From Saccharopolyspora kobensis (lineage in GTDB: Bacteria; Actinomycetota; Actinomycetes; Mycobacteriales; Pseudonocardiaceae): DNA of 64,000 nucleotides. Both the position numbers and the translations under genes were made by a program. A model generated the notes under the pieces. The model worked only from the letters and a program-made list of their open reading frames with translations. It was not told where the DNA came from and ran no database searches. The stretch is from positions 1-64,000 of the forward strand of contig NZ_FNVB01000016.1 in assembly GCF_900108315.1 (NCBI RefSeq), in the 5' to 3' direction. Below, piece after piece: positions 14,714 to 23,153 of the stretch; within the stretch, counting starts at the first letter, position 1; every line of letters begins with the position of its first letter.

Positions 14714-15637
14714 ATGGTCACCGTGCGGGCCGCTGTTGTGCAGGACGCTCCTGTTGCTTTCGATCTCGACGCCACGCTCGACAAGGTCGACCGGCTCGCC
14801 GAGCAGGCGGCTGCCGGTGGGAGCGAGCTGGCCGTGTTCCCGGAGGCGTTCGTCTCCGCCTATCCGCGCGGCGCGACCTTCGGGGCGACCGTCGGGCAGC
14901 GGACACCGGAGGGCAGGAAGCTGTACCGGCGGTACTGGGAATCGTCGATCGAGGTGCCCGGACCGGCGACCGAGCGGATCGGGGCGGCAGCCGCGCGGCA
15001 CCGGATGCACCTGGTCATCGGCGTCATCGAGCGCGATCGCGGCACGCTCTACTGCACCGCGCTGACCTTCGGCCCGGACGGCGTCCTGCTCGGCAAGCAC
15101 CGGAAGCTGATGCCGACCGGCAGCGAACGCCTGGTGTGGGGCTTCGGCGACGGCTCGACGATGCCGGTCCACGACACCGCGATCGGCCGCATCGGCACCG
15201 TGATCTGCTGGGAGAACTACATGCCCGCGATGCGCATGCACATGTACTCGCAGGGCGTGCAGCTCTACTGCGCGCCGACCGCCGACCCGCGCGACACGTG
15301 GGTGGCCAGCATGCAGCACATCGCCTGCGAGGGCCGCTGCTTCGTGCTCTCGGCCAACCAGTTCACCCGCCGCTCGGACTACCCCGCCGACTACCCCGTC
15401 GAGGCCGAGCCCGGCGAAGTCCTCAGTCGAGGGGCTTCGGTGATCGTGGATCCGCTGGGCAACGTGCTGGCCGGTCCTGCGACCGACGGGCCGGCGATCC
15501 TGCGGGCCGAGCTCGACCTCGGGCGGATCGCGGAGGGCAAGTACGACTTCGACGTGGTCGGCCACTACTCCCGCCCGGACATCTTCGAGCTCCGCGTCGA
15601 CCGGAGCCCGAAGCACCCCGTCGTCCCGCACGACTGA
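14714..15637 (+). CDS. Nitrilase-type carbon-nitrogen hydrolase
   Basis: A 307-residue enzyme of the nitrilase superfamily with the Glu-Lys-Cys triad in place: E44 in FPEAF, K131 in KHRKLMPTG, C165 in ICWENYMP. The sequence around the cysteine (CWENYMP) matches true nitrilases more than amidases, so nitrile to carboxylic acid is the best guess. Start ATG has AGGAGGCG 7 nt upstream. It converges with the MerR gene, with 10 bp between stops. The substrate is unknown. Confidence 0.9.
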   Translation: MVTVRAAVVQDAPVAFDLDATLDKVDRLAEQAAAGGSELAVFPEAFVSAYPRGATFGATVGQRTPEGRKLYRRYWESSIEVPGPATERIGAAAARHRMHLVIGVIERDRGTLYCTALTFGPDGVLLGKHRKLMPTGSERLVWGFGDGSTMPVHDTAIGRIGTVICWENYMPAMRMHMYSQGVQLYCAPTADPRDTWVASMQHIACEGRCFVLSANQFTRRSDYPADYPVEAEPGEVLSRGASVIVDPLGNVLAGPATDGPAILRAELDLGRIAEGKYDFDVVGHYSRPDIFELRVDRSPKHPVVPHD

Positions 15638-15647
15638 CACCGGGCTT

Positions 15648-16265
15648 TCAAGCCGGGTTGCCGCGGCGAGCCCGGTAAGCGCGTTGTCGGCAGGCGGGCG
15701 AGCAGTGCTTCCGGGGCCGACCGCGTTCGCTCGGCGCCACCGGCCCCAGACAACCGGGGCACCGGGCGGGGTTTTCGTCACCGCGAGGACGAGCTGCCGG
15801 GTTTTCGTCACCGAGCGCCTGGGCCGCACGAGCCGCGGTGACGAGGTCGCCTTCCGCGATGCGCCCGCGCGGCGTGTGCGTGGACAGATCGCCTTCGAGG
15901 ACGGGGCACCGCGCGATGTCGTCGTCCGCGCAGCACAGCAGGTGGCGGAGGTAGCCGGCGGCGGCCTCCAGCTGCGCGATCCGCTGCTCCAGCAGCGCGA
16001 GCTGCTCGCCGATGGTGCGCTGCCGGTCTTCGCACGTGGCCGTTCCCGAGGTGACGACAGCGGCTCGGCCCAACGGCATCTTCCCGATCACGCAGCACAG
16101 GTAGGCCAGGCCGATGCGACGGAGGTCGCGATCGCGGTAGCGCCGTCTGCCGCCGTCGCGGGCGGGCGGGTCGAGCACGCCCTGGCGTTCCCACCACCGC
16201 AGCGCGGACGGCGCGATGCCGTACAGGGCTGCCGCTTCGCCGATCGAAACAGCCGGTTCGGTCAC
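15648..16265 (-). CDS. MerR family regulator with C-terminal zinc-finger-like tail
   Basis: A 205-residue regulator. The N-terminal MerR winged helix is clear (SIGEAAALYGIAPSALRWWE, then RRRYRDRDLRRI), followed by the dimerisation coiled coil. The C-terminus carries a four-cysteine element, CPGC...HCSPACRQRAYRARR, like the short zinc ribbon found at the end of some actinobacterial replication or DNA-binding proteins. Start GTG 16265 is preferred because AAGGGGA precedes it. It diverges from a flavin monooxygenase across an iron box, so it may be iron regulated. The inducer is unknown. Confidence 0.88.
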   Translation of the reverse strand: MTEPAVSIGEAAALYGIAPSALRWWERQGVLDPPARDGGRRRYRDRDLRRIGLAYLCCVIGKMPLGRAAVVTSGTATCEDRQRTIGEQLALLEQRIAQLEAAAGYLRHLLCCADDDIARCPVLEGDLSTHTPRGRIAEGDLVTAARAAQALGDENPAARPRGDENPARCPGCLGPVAPSERGRPRKHCSPACRQRAYRARRGNPA

Positions 16266-16305
16266 GAGTTCCCCTTGACATCGAGTCGACTTCACGCAGC
16301 AACCT

Positions 16306-16324
16306 TAAGGCAAGCCTTACCTAA
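16306..16324. promoter_or_regulatory. Iron box (IdeR/DmdR-type operator)
   Basis: Reverse complement TTAGGTAAGGCTTGCCTTA agrees with the IdeR/DmdR consensus TWAGGTWAGSCTWACCTWA at 18 of 19 positions. It ends 34 bp before the monooxygenase ATG and 41 bp before the MerR start, so an iron-dependent repressor could control either or both. Confidence 0.8.
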
Positions 16325-16358
16325 GTGATTGTGCTTCGAGTGGAAGGGTTTGCCCCTG

Positions 16359-17654
16359 ATGGGTTGCGAGTACGCGGAAACCGTCGTCATCGGCGCCGGT
16401 CAGCAGGGCTGCGGGGCGGCCGCGGCGCTGCAGGAGCTCGGCCGCGAATCGATCGTGCTGGAGCGCGGCGAGATCGGTCAGGCGTGGGCGCACGAGCGCT
16501 GGGACAGCTTGCTGGTGGGCAGCGGGAACCGGTCGGTGCGGTTCCCCGGCTGGGACTACGACGGCGACGACCCCGACGGGTACATGTCCGGGCCGGAGCT
16601 GGCCGGGCACCTGCGCCGCTACGCCGAGCGGCGGAACCTCCCGATCCGCCAGCACACGCCCGTCGAGAAGGTCGAGTGCCCGCCGGGCGCCACCGCTCAC
16701 GACGACGTGCGGTTCAGAACCCACCTGGCCGCCGGTGGCGTCATCGAGTCGCGCAACCTCGTCGCCGCGCTGGGCGGCTACGCGAGCCCCCGAGTGCCCG
16801 ACCTGGCATCCGAGGTCGACCCGTCGGTCGACCAGCTGCACTCGCGCTACTACCGCAATCCCGGCGCCCTGCCCGACGGGGCCGTCCTCGTGGTGGGTGC
16901 GGGGATCAGCGGTCAGCAGATCGCTGACGAACTGGTGGCGGCCGGGCGCGAGGTCTTCCTGTCGGTCGGCCGCCACCGCAGCTGGCCCCGCCACTACCGG
17001 GGTCGCAGCGTGGTCGAGTGGCTGTTCGCGCTCTCGCTGTACGAGGACTTCGTCACGCCGGATGCCGACGGCGACCGGACGTTGCCCGGACTGCCGGTGA
17101 CCGCCGCGCCGGACGGCGGCCGGGAGCTCAACCTCGGCGCGCTGGCCGGCAGAGGAGTCGTCCTCGTCGGATCGGCGCGCGCGGCGAAGCACGGCGTCCT
17201 GCTGCTGGAGGACAACGTCGTCGCGATCGCCGCGGAATCGGCCCGCTCGTTCCGGCGGGCGATCGACACCATCGACGCCCGGATACGCCAGCGGGGCTTC
17301 GCCGTACCGGAGCAGCGACCGGCGCCGGAGGTCGACCTGACCCGGATCACCGACTTCGGCAACGAGCTCGACCTGGCCCGGCACGGCATCACGACGATCA
17401 TCTGGTGCACCGGGTTCGGCCCGGACTACCGGATCCTGCCGGACAGCGCGCTCGACGACCGCGGATTCCCGATCCAGCAGGAGGGCATCTTCGGGGCGCT
17501 GCCCGGGCTGTACTACGCCGGGCTCCCGGACGGACGATCGCAGGCCCCGGTGGCCATCTCGGCCAACGTCGAGAACGGGCGATCCATCGCGCGACAGGTG
17601 CACATCGACCACCTCTTGCGCTCCGGCTCCCCGGCGTCGGTCGCCCTGCCCTGA
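16359..17654 (+). CDS. Flavin-containing monooxygenase (CzcO-like)
   Basis: A 431-residue FAD/NADPH oxygenase. The FAD site is VIGAGQQGCGAAAAL at the N-terminus. GWDYDGDDPDGYMSGPELAGHLRRYAER matches the FMO middle region and VVGAGISGQQIADEL is the NADPH site. WCTGFGPDYRIL is the ATG-type motif near the C-terminus. Families of this shape hydroxylate amines, sulfides or ketones, and relatives include siderophore ornithine/lysine N-oxygenases. With an iron box in its promoter, a role in iron acquisition or redox chemistry is possible, but there are no siderophore genes nearby. ATG 16359 follows GAAGGG; an upstream TTG at 16329 is less likely. Confidence 0.87.
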   Translation: MGCEYAETVVIGAGQQGCGAAAALQELGRESIVLERGEIGQAWAHERWDSLLVGSGNRSVRFPGWDYDGDDPDGYMSGPELAGHLRRYAERRNLPIRQHTPVEKVECPPGATAHDDVRFRTHLAAGGVIESRNLVAALGGYASPRVPDLASEVDPSVDQLHSRYYRNPGALPDGAVLVVGAGISGQQIADELVAAGREVFLSVGRHRSWPRHYRGRSVVEWLFALSLYEDFVTPDADGDRTLPGLPVTAAPDGGRELNLGALAGRGVVLVGSARAAKHGVLLLEDNVVAIAAESARSFRRAIDTIDARIRQRGFAVPEQRPAPEVDLTRITDFGNELDLARHGITTIIWCTGFGPDYRILPDSALDDRGFPIQQEGIFGALPGLYYAGLPDGRSQAPVAISANVENGRSIARQVHIDHLLRSGSPASVALP

Positions 17655-17693
17655 AGGCCTGTGAGCACTCCCGGCCGGAGTGCTCACAGGCCT
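17655..17693. terminator. Bidirectional terminator
   Basis: Perfect 16-bp arms AGGCCTGTGAGCACTC / GAGTGCTCACAGGCCT with a 7-nt loop, between the stop codons of the convergent monooxygenase and flavoprotein genes. Confidence 0.85.
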
Positions 17694-17695
17694 GC

Positions 17696-19081
17696 CTACC
17701 GGTCGATCTTCGGCTTGCTGGTGCCCGGGGCCAGGCCGGTTCCGGCGTGGATCCCCGGGTCGGTGAACGTGCCGATCGAGTAGATGCGGGCGCCGCGGGC
17801 GAGCGCGAAGGCGTGCAGGTCGTGGAGGATCCGCACCGCTTCGTCCGCTCGCTCGCGGGTCGGGAAGTCCAGCAGGCAGTCCATCAGCCAGTACCGCTCC
17901 CCCGCGCCCTCGGGCAGCGGCGGGTTGCGGCGGCCCGCCGCGTCCATGGCAGCGCGGTTCTTCACCGCCAGCAGCACCACCGACGTCGGGCCGATGAGCG
18001 GCTGCACTCGCGGCAGGGCTTCGGGCAGGATCTCGGTCAGCTGGTCATCGGTCATGATCCAGTCGGCCCACGCCTTCGGGAGCTCGTTCCAGCCCAGTTC
18101 CCGTTCCGCGTAGTCGTACATCGGGTCCGCCAGGCCCAGGACGAAGTCGAGGTAGGAGCGGTCCTGGAACTCGGGCTCGCCCTCGCCGAAGCCGTCCAGC
18201 ACGGCGGTGTCGATCCCGCGCGCCTCGGGGTCGTAGATGTCGACCTCCAGCCAGGCGACGTGCGGGTCGGGGTACTTCCAGGTGACGTGCAGCTCGTCCA
18301 GCTCCGGGTTGTCGGACAAGGTGCGGAGGGCCTGGTAGGCCGCAACAGGAGAGCTGAACCGCAGCGTGTAGGTGCTCACCCGGCTCGGCGCGGGCGTCAG
18401 CTCGACCCAGAGCCGGGTGATGACGCCGTGCTGGCCGACGCCGCTGAGCACCGCGTTGTACACCTCGTCGTGCTCGTCCGCGCTGCACAGCAGCCGCTGC
18501 CCGGTGGGCGTGACCACCTCCATGCGGAGCACCGCGGCGCCGAACACCCCGGTGCGCACGTTGGCGCTCCAGCCGCCGACCGAGGCGAAACCGCCCGCCG
18601 ACAGGGTGGTGCGACCGGGATAACCGGTGCTGACGCGGGCCCGGTGCTTGTCCGCGGCGATCGCGACGTCGGTCAGCAGCACACCGGCATCGATCTCGAT
18701 CACCCCGGCCGACCCGTCCGCGGCGGGCGGCTGGACGGAGTGGATGCGGTTGAGCCGCAGCACGTCGATGGCGATCCCGTCGGCGGCCAGCGCCTGGCCG
18801 CCGACGGTGTGCTGGTTGCCCTGCGCGGCGCACGGGATCCCGTGCTGGTGCGCGAATCGGACGACGGCTTCGACGTCACCGGCTCCGCCCGGGCGCAGAA
18901 CCGCGCCCGGCAGGGCCTGCACGCGGCCGCCGCGGTCCTTGCCCGCGGCGCCGCGGGCTCCGGCGTCCACCACGAGCTCACCGCCGTCGGGCAGCTCGGG
19001 CGCCGGAACCCAGTCGGACGTCCCGTCATCCGGGCCCCAGGCCAGGGTCCGCGAGTTGATGCCCAGTCCGCGACTCGTCAC
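17696..19081 (-). CDS. FAD-binding oxidoreductase of the VAO/cytokinin-dehydrogenase type
   Basis: A 461-residue flavoprotein. The PCMH-type FAD-binding domain covers about residues 45-220 (RPGGAGDVEAVVRFAHQHG, QGNQHTVGGQALA, then TVGYP-like TGYPGRTTLSAGGFASVGGW). The C-terminal domain resembles the cytokinin-binding or berberine-bridge substrate cap. Such enzymes oxidise alcohols, amines or sugars using O2. No signal peptide is visible. GTG 19081 is chosen because GGGAGGA lies 6-12 nt before it. The promoter region holds a perfect 18-bp palindrome, suggesting a TetR-type regulator elsewhere. Confidence 0.87.
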   Translation of the reverse strand: MTSRGLGINSRTLAWGPDDGTSDWVPAPELPDGGELVVDAGARGAAGKDRGGRVQALPGAVLRPGGAGDVEAVVRFAHQHGIPCAAQGNQHTVGGQALAADGIAIDVLRLNRIHSVQPPAADGSAGVIEIDAGVLLTDVAIAADKHRARVSTGYPGRTTLSAGGFASVGGWSANVRTGVFGAAVLRMEVVTPTGQRLLCSADEHDEVYNAVLSGVGQHGVITRLWVELTPAPSRVSTYTLRFSSPVAAYQALRTLSDNPELDELHVTWKYPDPHVAWLEVDIYDPEARGIDTAVLDGFGEGEPEFQDRSYLDFVLGLADPMYDYAERELGWNELPKAWADWIMTDDQLTEILPEALPRVQPLIGPTSVVLLAVKNRAAMDAAGRRNPPLPEGAGERYWLMDCLLDFPTRERADEAVRILHDLHAFALARGARIYSIGTFTDPGIHAGTGLAPGTSKPKIDR

Positions 19082-19111
19082 TGCAGTTCCTCCCGGCACT
19101 CCGCGAAAGCA

Positions 19112-19131
19112 TGGTCAACGGCCGTTGACCA
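19112..19131. promoter_or_regulatory. Perfect 20-bp palindrome, likely repressor operator
   Basis: TGGTCAACGGCCGTTGACCA, 31 bp upstream of the flavoprotein start. A TTGACC hexamer within it could serve as the -35. Size and symmetry fit a TetR-family site. No regulator lies directly beside it. Confidence 0.65.
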
Positions 19132-19233
19132 CTATCTCCGCTGAGCCGGGCTCGGGGAAGCGTTGACATCGCCGCGGTCGCCGCGCGGAGTGCGGTACCT
19201 CACCCGACCCCCTTGCGAGATCGGTAGGGCGGC

Positions 19234-19267
19234 GCGGGATCATCGTTGCCGATGACGATGATCCCGC
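19234..19267. repeat. 13-bp inverted repeat around the GNAT start codon
   Basis: GCGGGATCATCGT / ACGATGATCCCGC with an 8-nt loop TGCCGATG. The loop holds the proposed ATG at 19252 and an alternative ATG lies in the right arm at 19258. It could be an operator or an mRNA hairpin that hides the start. Confidence 0.7.
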
Positions 19268-19839
19268 CCCGGCCGAGCGCGGTCGACCACCGAGCCTCGC
19301 GGCCGACCGCGGGCTGGGTGGGGCGGCGGGTGCTGCTGCGCGGCATCGACCCGGCGGACCGGCGCACCCTGATCGGCTTCGACCGGGAGTCCGCGAAGGA
19401 GGGGCCGCCGCAGTTCGACGGCTACCGGCACTGGGCGGCGCACCGCGCCGACCACCTGGACCCGGGCGAAGACCTCCAGCTGGCGATCGAGACCCGGCAC
19501 GACGGGACCCTGGTCGGTTCGCTGTCGACCAGCCAGCCGGAACCGGGCATCTTCAGCTACGGCATCGGGATCGGCCCGCAGCACCGCCGTCGCGGCTACG
19601 CCGACGACGCGATCAGCACGCTGCTCGGGTACATGTTCGGCCACCGCCGCTTCACCAAGTGCGAGGTCGGCATCTACGGCTGCAACACCGCATCGCTGGC
19701 TCTGCACGCGAGGCTCGGCTTCCGCGAGGAAGGCCGCCTCCGCGACCCGGAGTTCCTCTGCGGCGGAGCCCAGTACCTGGTGCTGATGGGCATCACGGAC
19801 GAGGAGTTCGCCACCCGCCACCTCCCCCGCGCCCGCTGA
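19252..19839 (+). CDS. GNAT family N-acetyltransferase
   Basis: A 195-residue acetyltransferase of the RimJ/RimL-like group. Marks are VLLRGIDPADRRTLIGFDRE at the start of the fold, the acetyl-CoA loop IGPQHRRRGYADDAI, and the C-terminal NTASLALHARLGFREEGRLRD. The acceptor is unknown. The start is uncertain because ATG 19252 and 19258 lie in a strong inverted repeat without a clear ribosome site, and GTG codons at 19318 and 19330 are possible. It converges with the STAND ATPase gene, 4 bp between stops. Confidence 0.82.
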   Translation: MTMIPPRPSAVDHRASRPTAGWVGRRVLLRGIDPADRRTLIGFDRESAKEGPPQFDGYRHWAAHRADHLDPGEDLQLAIETRHDGTLVGSLSTSQPEPGIFSYGIGIGPQHRRRGYADDAISTLLGYMFGHRRFTKCEVGIYGCNTASLALHARLGFREEGRLRDPEFLCGGAQYLVLMGITDEEFATRHLPRAR

Positions 19840-19843
19840 GGAC

Positions 19844-21574
19844 TCACTCACCGATCACCGGCGCGGAGCCCTGCTCGCCGCCGCCGAAGAAGTCCTGATC
19901 AGCGGTGCCGAGCACCAGCCGGTTCTCGGACTCGCCGCCGGGAGCGATGGGCCTCGCCCCCACCACCTGCCCGAAGCCCGCTTCTTCCAGCCGCCTGGTC
20001 AGGTACCGCCGCAGTTCGGCGCGATCGACCGAACCGCCAGGTGCCACGAACCGCTGCAGGTCCCGGGCGCACGTGACGACAGCACCGGTGGCCGAATCGC
20101 GCGCCGCGGCGGCTACCACGTCGAGCCAGGCGTGCACGGCAGGTTCGGCCTCGATGCCGCACGCCGTCGCGCAGTGGTGCAACGCCTCCGGCAGCCACCG
20201 GTGCGCGGCCGAGCACAGGCGGTGGTAGAACTCCTCGACCAGCAGCATCCGCCACTCCCAGTCGAACCAGCAGGAGTCGCCGGGCAGTCCGAGCTCCTCG
20301 CGGCGCTGGCGGAAGTGCTCGGCGAGCGCCTGGTGGTGCTGGCGGAAGCGCCGCGGTGCGCGGCCCCGCTCGTAGCGGACCATCTTCTCGCGGACCACGT
20401 GGTGGTACTTCAGCTGGCCCTGGTCCTCGTGGACGAACGGCCGCTCCCGCAACCACCGGAACAGGCCCACCGCCCGGCCCGGCTCGCGCAGCACCGCCAG
20501 CACGTCCTCGTCGAGCACCCGGGGCAGCGCGGCCAGCACCGCGTCGTCCCTGCTCTCCTGCTCCGGGACGAAGTTCAGGAAGCGCGCCACCGCCATCCCG
20601 GTCGGGTCGTGCACGTCGTCGCCGCCCGATTCGGCCAGGCTGGCCAGCAGCAGCGGGAGCCCGCCGGACAGTTCGAGGATCACGTCCGCCAGCTCCGGGT
20701 CCCGGACGCCCTTCCGGCCGAGCAGCGTCCTGGACTCCTCGGCGGTGAACGGATCCAGCCGCCAGGACACCAGAATCGAGGAGAACTCGCCCCAGTTGTT
20801 GAAGTCGAGCGGGTGCTGTCCGGCGACGCCGAGCACCAGACCCAGCGGGAGCTCCCCGTAGTACCCGTGCAGCAGCCGCAGCAGCCACGGTTCGACGACC
20901 TCGGCGGTGCGCTCGTAGTTGTCGAACAGCACCACCAGCTGCCGGTGGTGGGCGATCTTGCGCAGGTCGTCCACCAGGCACGGGGTGAGCTCCTCGACCG
21001 GGGAGAGCAGCAGCCGGACATCGGCCTGGCTGCCGAAGCGCCTGGCCAGGTAGCCGCGGCACTGCTCCACCCACTCCTGGATCCGCTCCGGCGGGACCGC
21101 GTCGGCGACCGGACCGAGACCGGGCGCGGCGGCGCGCACGACGCCGAGGCCGAACCGGACCGCCGTCGCCATCACCAGCTCGCGGGCTTCGGACGGCGCT
21201 TGCGGATCGGACAGCACCTCGTCGTGCCGCTGCTCGTAATCGGCGAAGCGCTGCGCGAACTTCCGCGCCTCCCCGCCCTGCCCGGCCAGCTGGCGGGCGA
21301 TCGCGGCCAGCACGCGGACCAGGTTCGACTCGTTGTCGTCGGTGACCGCGACCAGCGCGGAGTGCTGCAGCGAGATCTCGCGCAGCTGGCGCAGCAGGAA
21401 CGTCTTGCCGATGCCGGCCTGGCCGTGCAGGCCGAACACGAACTTGCGCTCGGCCACCGGCGCCCGCAGGTTCGCGCGGAACGCGTCGCACTGCCGACGC
21501 CTGCCGACGAACTCGCTGCCCTGCCGCTGCCGCAAGACCTCCTGCAGGCTCCGAGCACCTCCAGGACCGGTCAC
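19844..21574 (-). CDS. STAND-type AAA ATPase
   Basis: About 576 residues. Walker A is GQAGIGKTF (about 51-59) after an FVGRRRQCDAF lead-in typical of STAND/AAA_16 proteins. Walker B is LVVLFDNYE (213-221). LDPFTAEESRTLLGRKG and LSGGLPLLLASLAE mark the sensor and winged-helix region, and DQGQLKYHHVVREKMVRYERG resembles the arm before effector repeats. No TPR or WD repeats follow, so it ends after the winged helix and a helical tail. STAND ATPases act as ligand-triggered switches in signalling or defence. No partner effector is adjacent. GTG 21574 is chosen by comparison with FVGR-type relatives; a TTG at 21634 would add 20 residues. Confidence 0.82.
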   Translation of the reverse strand: MTGPGGARSLQEVLRQRQGSEFVGRRRQCDAFRANLRAPVAERKFVFGLHGQAGIGKTFLLRQLREISLQHSALVAVTDDNESNLVRVLAAIARQLAGQGGEARKFAQRFADYEQRHDEVLSDPQAPSEARELVMATAVRFGLGVVRAAAPGLGPVADAVPPERIQEWVEQCRGYLARRFGSQADVRLLLSPVEELTPCLVDDLRKIAHHRQLVVLFDNYERTAEVVEPWLLRLLHGYYGELPLGLVLGVAGQHPLDFNNWGEFSSILVSWRLDPFTAEESRTLLGRKGVRDPELADVILELSGGLPLLLASLAESGGDDVHDPTGMAVARFLNFVPEQESRDDAVLAALPRVLDEDVLAVLREPGRAVGLFRWLRERPFVHEDQGQLKYHHVVREKMVRYERGRAPRRFRQHHQALAEHFRQRREELGLPGDSCWFDWEWRMLLVEEFYHRLCSAAHRWLPEALHHCATACGIEAEPAVHAWLDVVAAAARDSATGAVVTCARDLQRFVAPGGSVDRAELRRYLTRRLEEAGFGQVVGARPIAPGGESENRLVLGTADQDFFGGGEQGSAPVIGE

Positions 21575-21644
21575 CGGGTCATCGTGCCAGTGCGCACGCG
21601 CGTGCGATGGCGATTTCCGGAGAAAGATCCACAACCCGGAAGCG

Positions 21645-21800
21645 TCAGCTTCCGCTCTCTCCGGAGACCGCCGGTACTCGCTGGTCCAGGGCGTATTCGG
21701 TGGCGATGCGCAGGAGCATCTCCTTCTCCACGCGGAGGAGGTGGTTCTCGCGGCGGAGGCGATCGAGCTCTTCGCGCTCCGCCGCGGTCAGCTCGTTCAC
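21645..21800 (-). CDS. 51-residue coiled-coil protein coupled to the DadA-like gene
   Basis: GTG 21800 overlaps the oxidoreductase stop as GTGA, a sign of coupled translation. The sequence (TAAEREELDRLRRENHLLRV, then EKEMLLRIATEYALDQ) is a strong heptad coiled coil resembling the leucine-zipper end of IS3-type OrfA transposases. There is no helix-turn-helix and no other transposon trace, so a small adaptor or regulator is as likely as a remnant. Function unknown. Confidence 0.6.
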   Translation of the reverse strand: MNELTAAEREELDRLRRENHLLRVEKEMLLRIATEYALDQRVPAVSGESGS

Positions 21801-23050
21801 CGCAGCGGGTCGAACGGCCGCAGCAGCGCCGGGCGCTTGCCGGTGGTGATCTGCTCGGCGAGCAGTCGCCCGGTGAGCGGGCCGAGGGTCAGGCCCCACA
21901 TGCCGTGGCCGCCCGCGACGTAGGCGCCGGGCATCCTGGTCGCGCCGATCAGCGCGAGCCCGTCGGGCGTGACCGGGCGGCCGCCGACCCACTCGTCGTG
22001 GCGCTCCTCCCAGCGCACGCCGGTCAGCAGCGGGCGCGCCGAGCGCACGATCGCTTCGATGCGGCCGCGGTCCAGCGGCGCGTCGACCGGCCGGAACTCC
22101 ATGGTGCCCGCCACCCGCAGGCCACCCTGATAGGGCGTGCACGCCACTCGCGCGGCGGGCAGGTAGATCGGGCCCGGGACCGGCTGGTCCGTCGGGACGG
22201 TGAAGGAGTAGCCGCGGCCGGCGCGCACCGGGGTGCGCACGCCCAGCGGCTTGGCGAGCTTGCTCAGCCAGGCCCCGGCGGCCAGCACGACCACCTCGGC
22301 CGACACCCGGTCGTCCTGGGTGGACTTGACGATCACCTGGCCGCTGGTGCGCACCATGTCCCGCACCTCGAACCCGGTGCGCAGCGTGCCGCCGCGCTCG
22401 ACGAAGGACCGCGCGAGGGCGCGGGTGAACTCGCCGGGATCGACGTAGCGCTGGCCCTCGACCCGCAGCACCGACGAGATGCGGTCGGACAGCTGCGGCA
22501 CATCCGCGTCCGCCACGGACAGCTCGGTAGTGTCGACCGGCTGACCGCAGCCGCGGATCTGCTCGAACTCGTGCCGCAGATCGGCGGCCTGCTCGGGCTT
22601 CTCGAACGCGGCCGTGATCGGCGCGTTCTCGGTCTTGGCCTCGACACCGCCTGCCAGCAGCGCGTCGAAGGCGTCCAGGCACTCGGCGTTCATCGGCACG
22701 AACGACCGCATCCCCCGCTGCCACGCCCGCGGCGTGCAGTGCGCGGCGAAGCGGGTCAGGAACGACCACAGGCCGATGTCCGGGGTGGCGGGCACGTGCA
22801 GCGGGGCGTCGGCGGAGAACAGCGTGCGCAACCCGTAGCGCAGCACCGCCGGCTCCGGCAGCGGGATCGAGAAGGCCGGCGAGAGGTAGCCGGCGTTGCC
22901 CCACGACGAACCCGCCGCGACGTCCTGCTTGTCGAGCACGGTCACCTCGACGCCGTGCTCCTGCAGGAACCACGCGGTGGACAGGCCGACCACGCCGGCG
23001 CCGACCACCACTGCCCGCCGCGGAATCCCGTCGATCCCGTCCTCGCGCAT
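21797..23050 (-). CDS. FAD-dependent D-amino-acid dehydrogenase (DadA-like)
   Basis: A 417-residue DAO-family flavoprotein. The FAD motif is VVVGAGVVGLSTAWFLQEHG (15-34), followed by VTVLDKQDVAAGSSWGNAGYLSPAF, where GNAG is typical of DadA. RAGRGYSFTV and the C-terminal GGHGMWGLTLGPLTGRLLAE complete the fold. It should deaminate D-amino acids to 2-oxo acids, passing electrons to the respiratory chain. It lies 103 bp downstream of a PucR regulator on the same strand, which probably controls it. Glycine or sarcosine oxidation is an alternative activity in this family. Confidence 0.87.
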   Translation of the reverse strand: MREDGIDGIPRRAVVVGAGVVGLSTAWFLQEHGVEVTVLDKQDVAAGSSWGNAGYLSPAFSIPLPEPAVLRYGLRTLFSADAPLHVPATPDIGLWSFLTRFAAHCTPRAWQRGMRSFVPMNAECLDAFDALLAGGVEAKTENAPITAAFEKPEQAADLRHEFEQIRGCGQPVDTTELSVADADVPQLSDRISSVLRVEGQRYVDPGEFTRALARSFVERGGTLRTGFEVRDMVRTSGQVIVKSTQDDRVSAEVVVLAAGAWLSKLAKPLGVRTPVRAGRGYSFTVPTDQPVPGPIYLPAARVACTPYQGGLRVAGTMEFRPVDAPLDRGRIEAIVRSARPLLTGVRWEERHDEWVGGRPVTPDGLALIGATRMPGAYVAGGHGMWGLTLGPLTGRLLAEQITTGKRPALLRPFDPLR

Positions 23051-23153
23051 GCTGCCTCCTCGGTGCGAACCTCGACTGGAGCATGCCTGGACCGTCGCGC
23101 TCAGCCAGTGTCCGAACCCGACAATCGGCGGGCGGCCGTTTGGACGAAATCCA

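Noticed and set aside
13632-19081. Methyltransferase, nitrilase, monooxygenase and VAO flavoprotein as a biosynthetic cluster
   Set aside because: There is no core synthase, they are on opposing strands with terminators between them, and each has its own regulatory site.
21645-21800. IS3 transposase fragment
   Set aside because: Only a coiled coil resembles OrfA; no helix-turn-helix, inverted repeats or OrfB trace was found, and the frame is coupled to the upstream gene.
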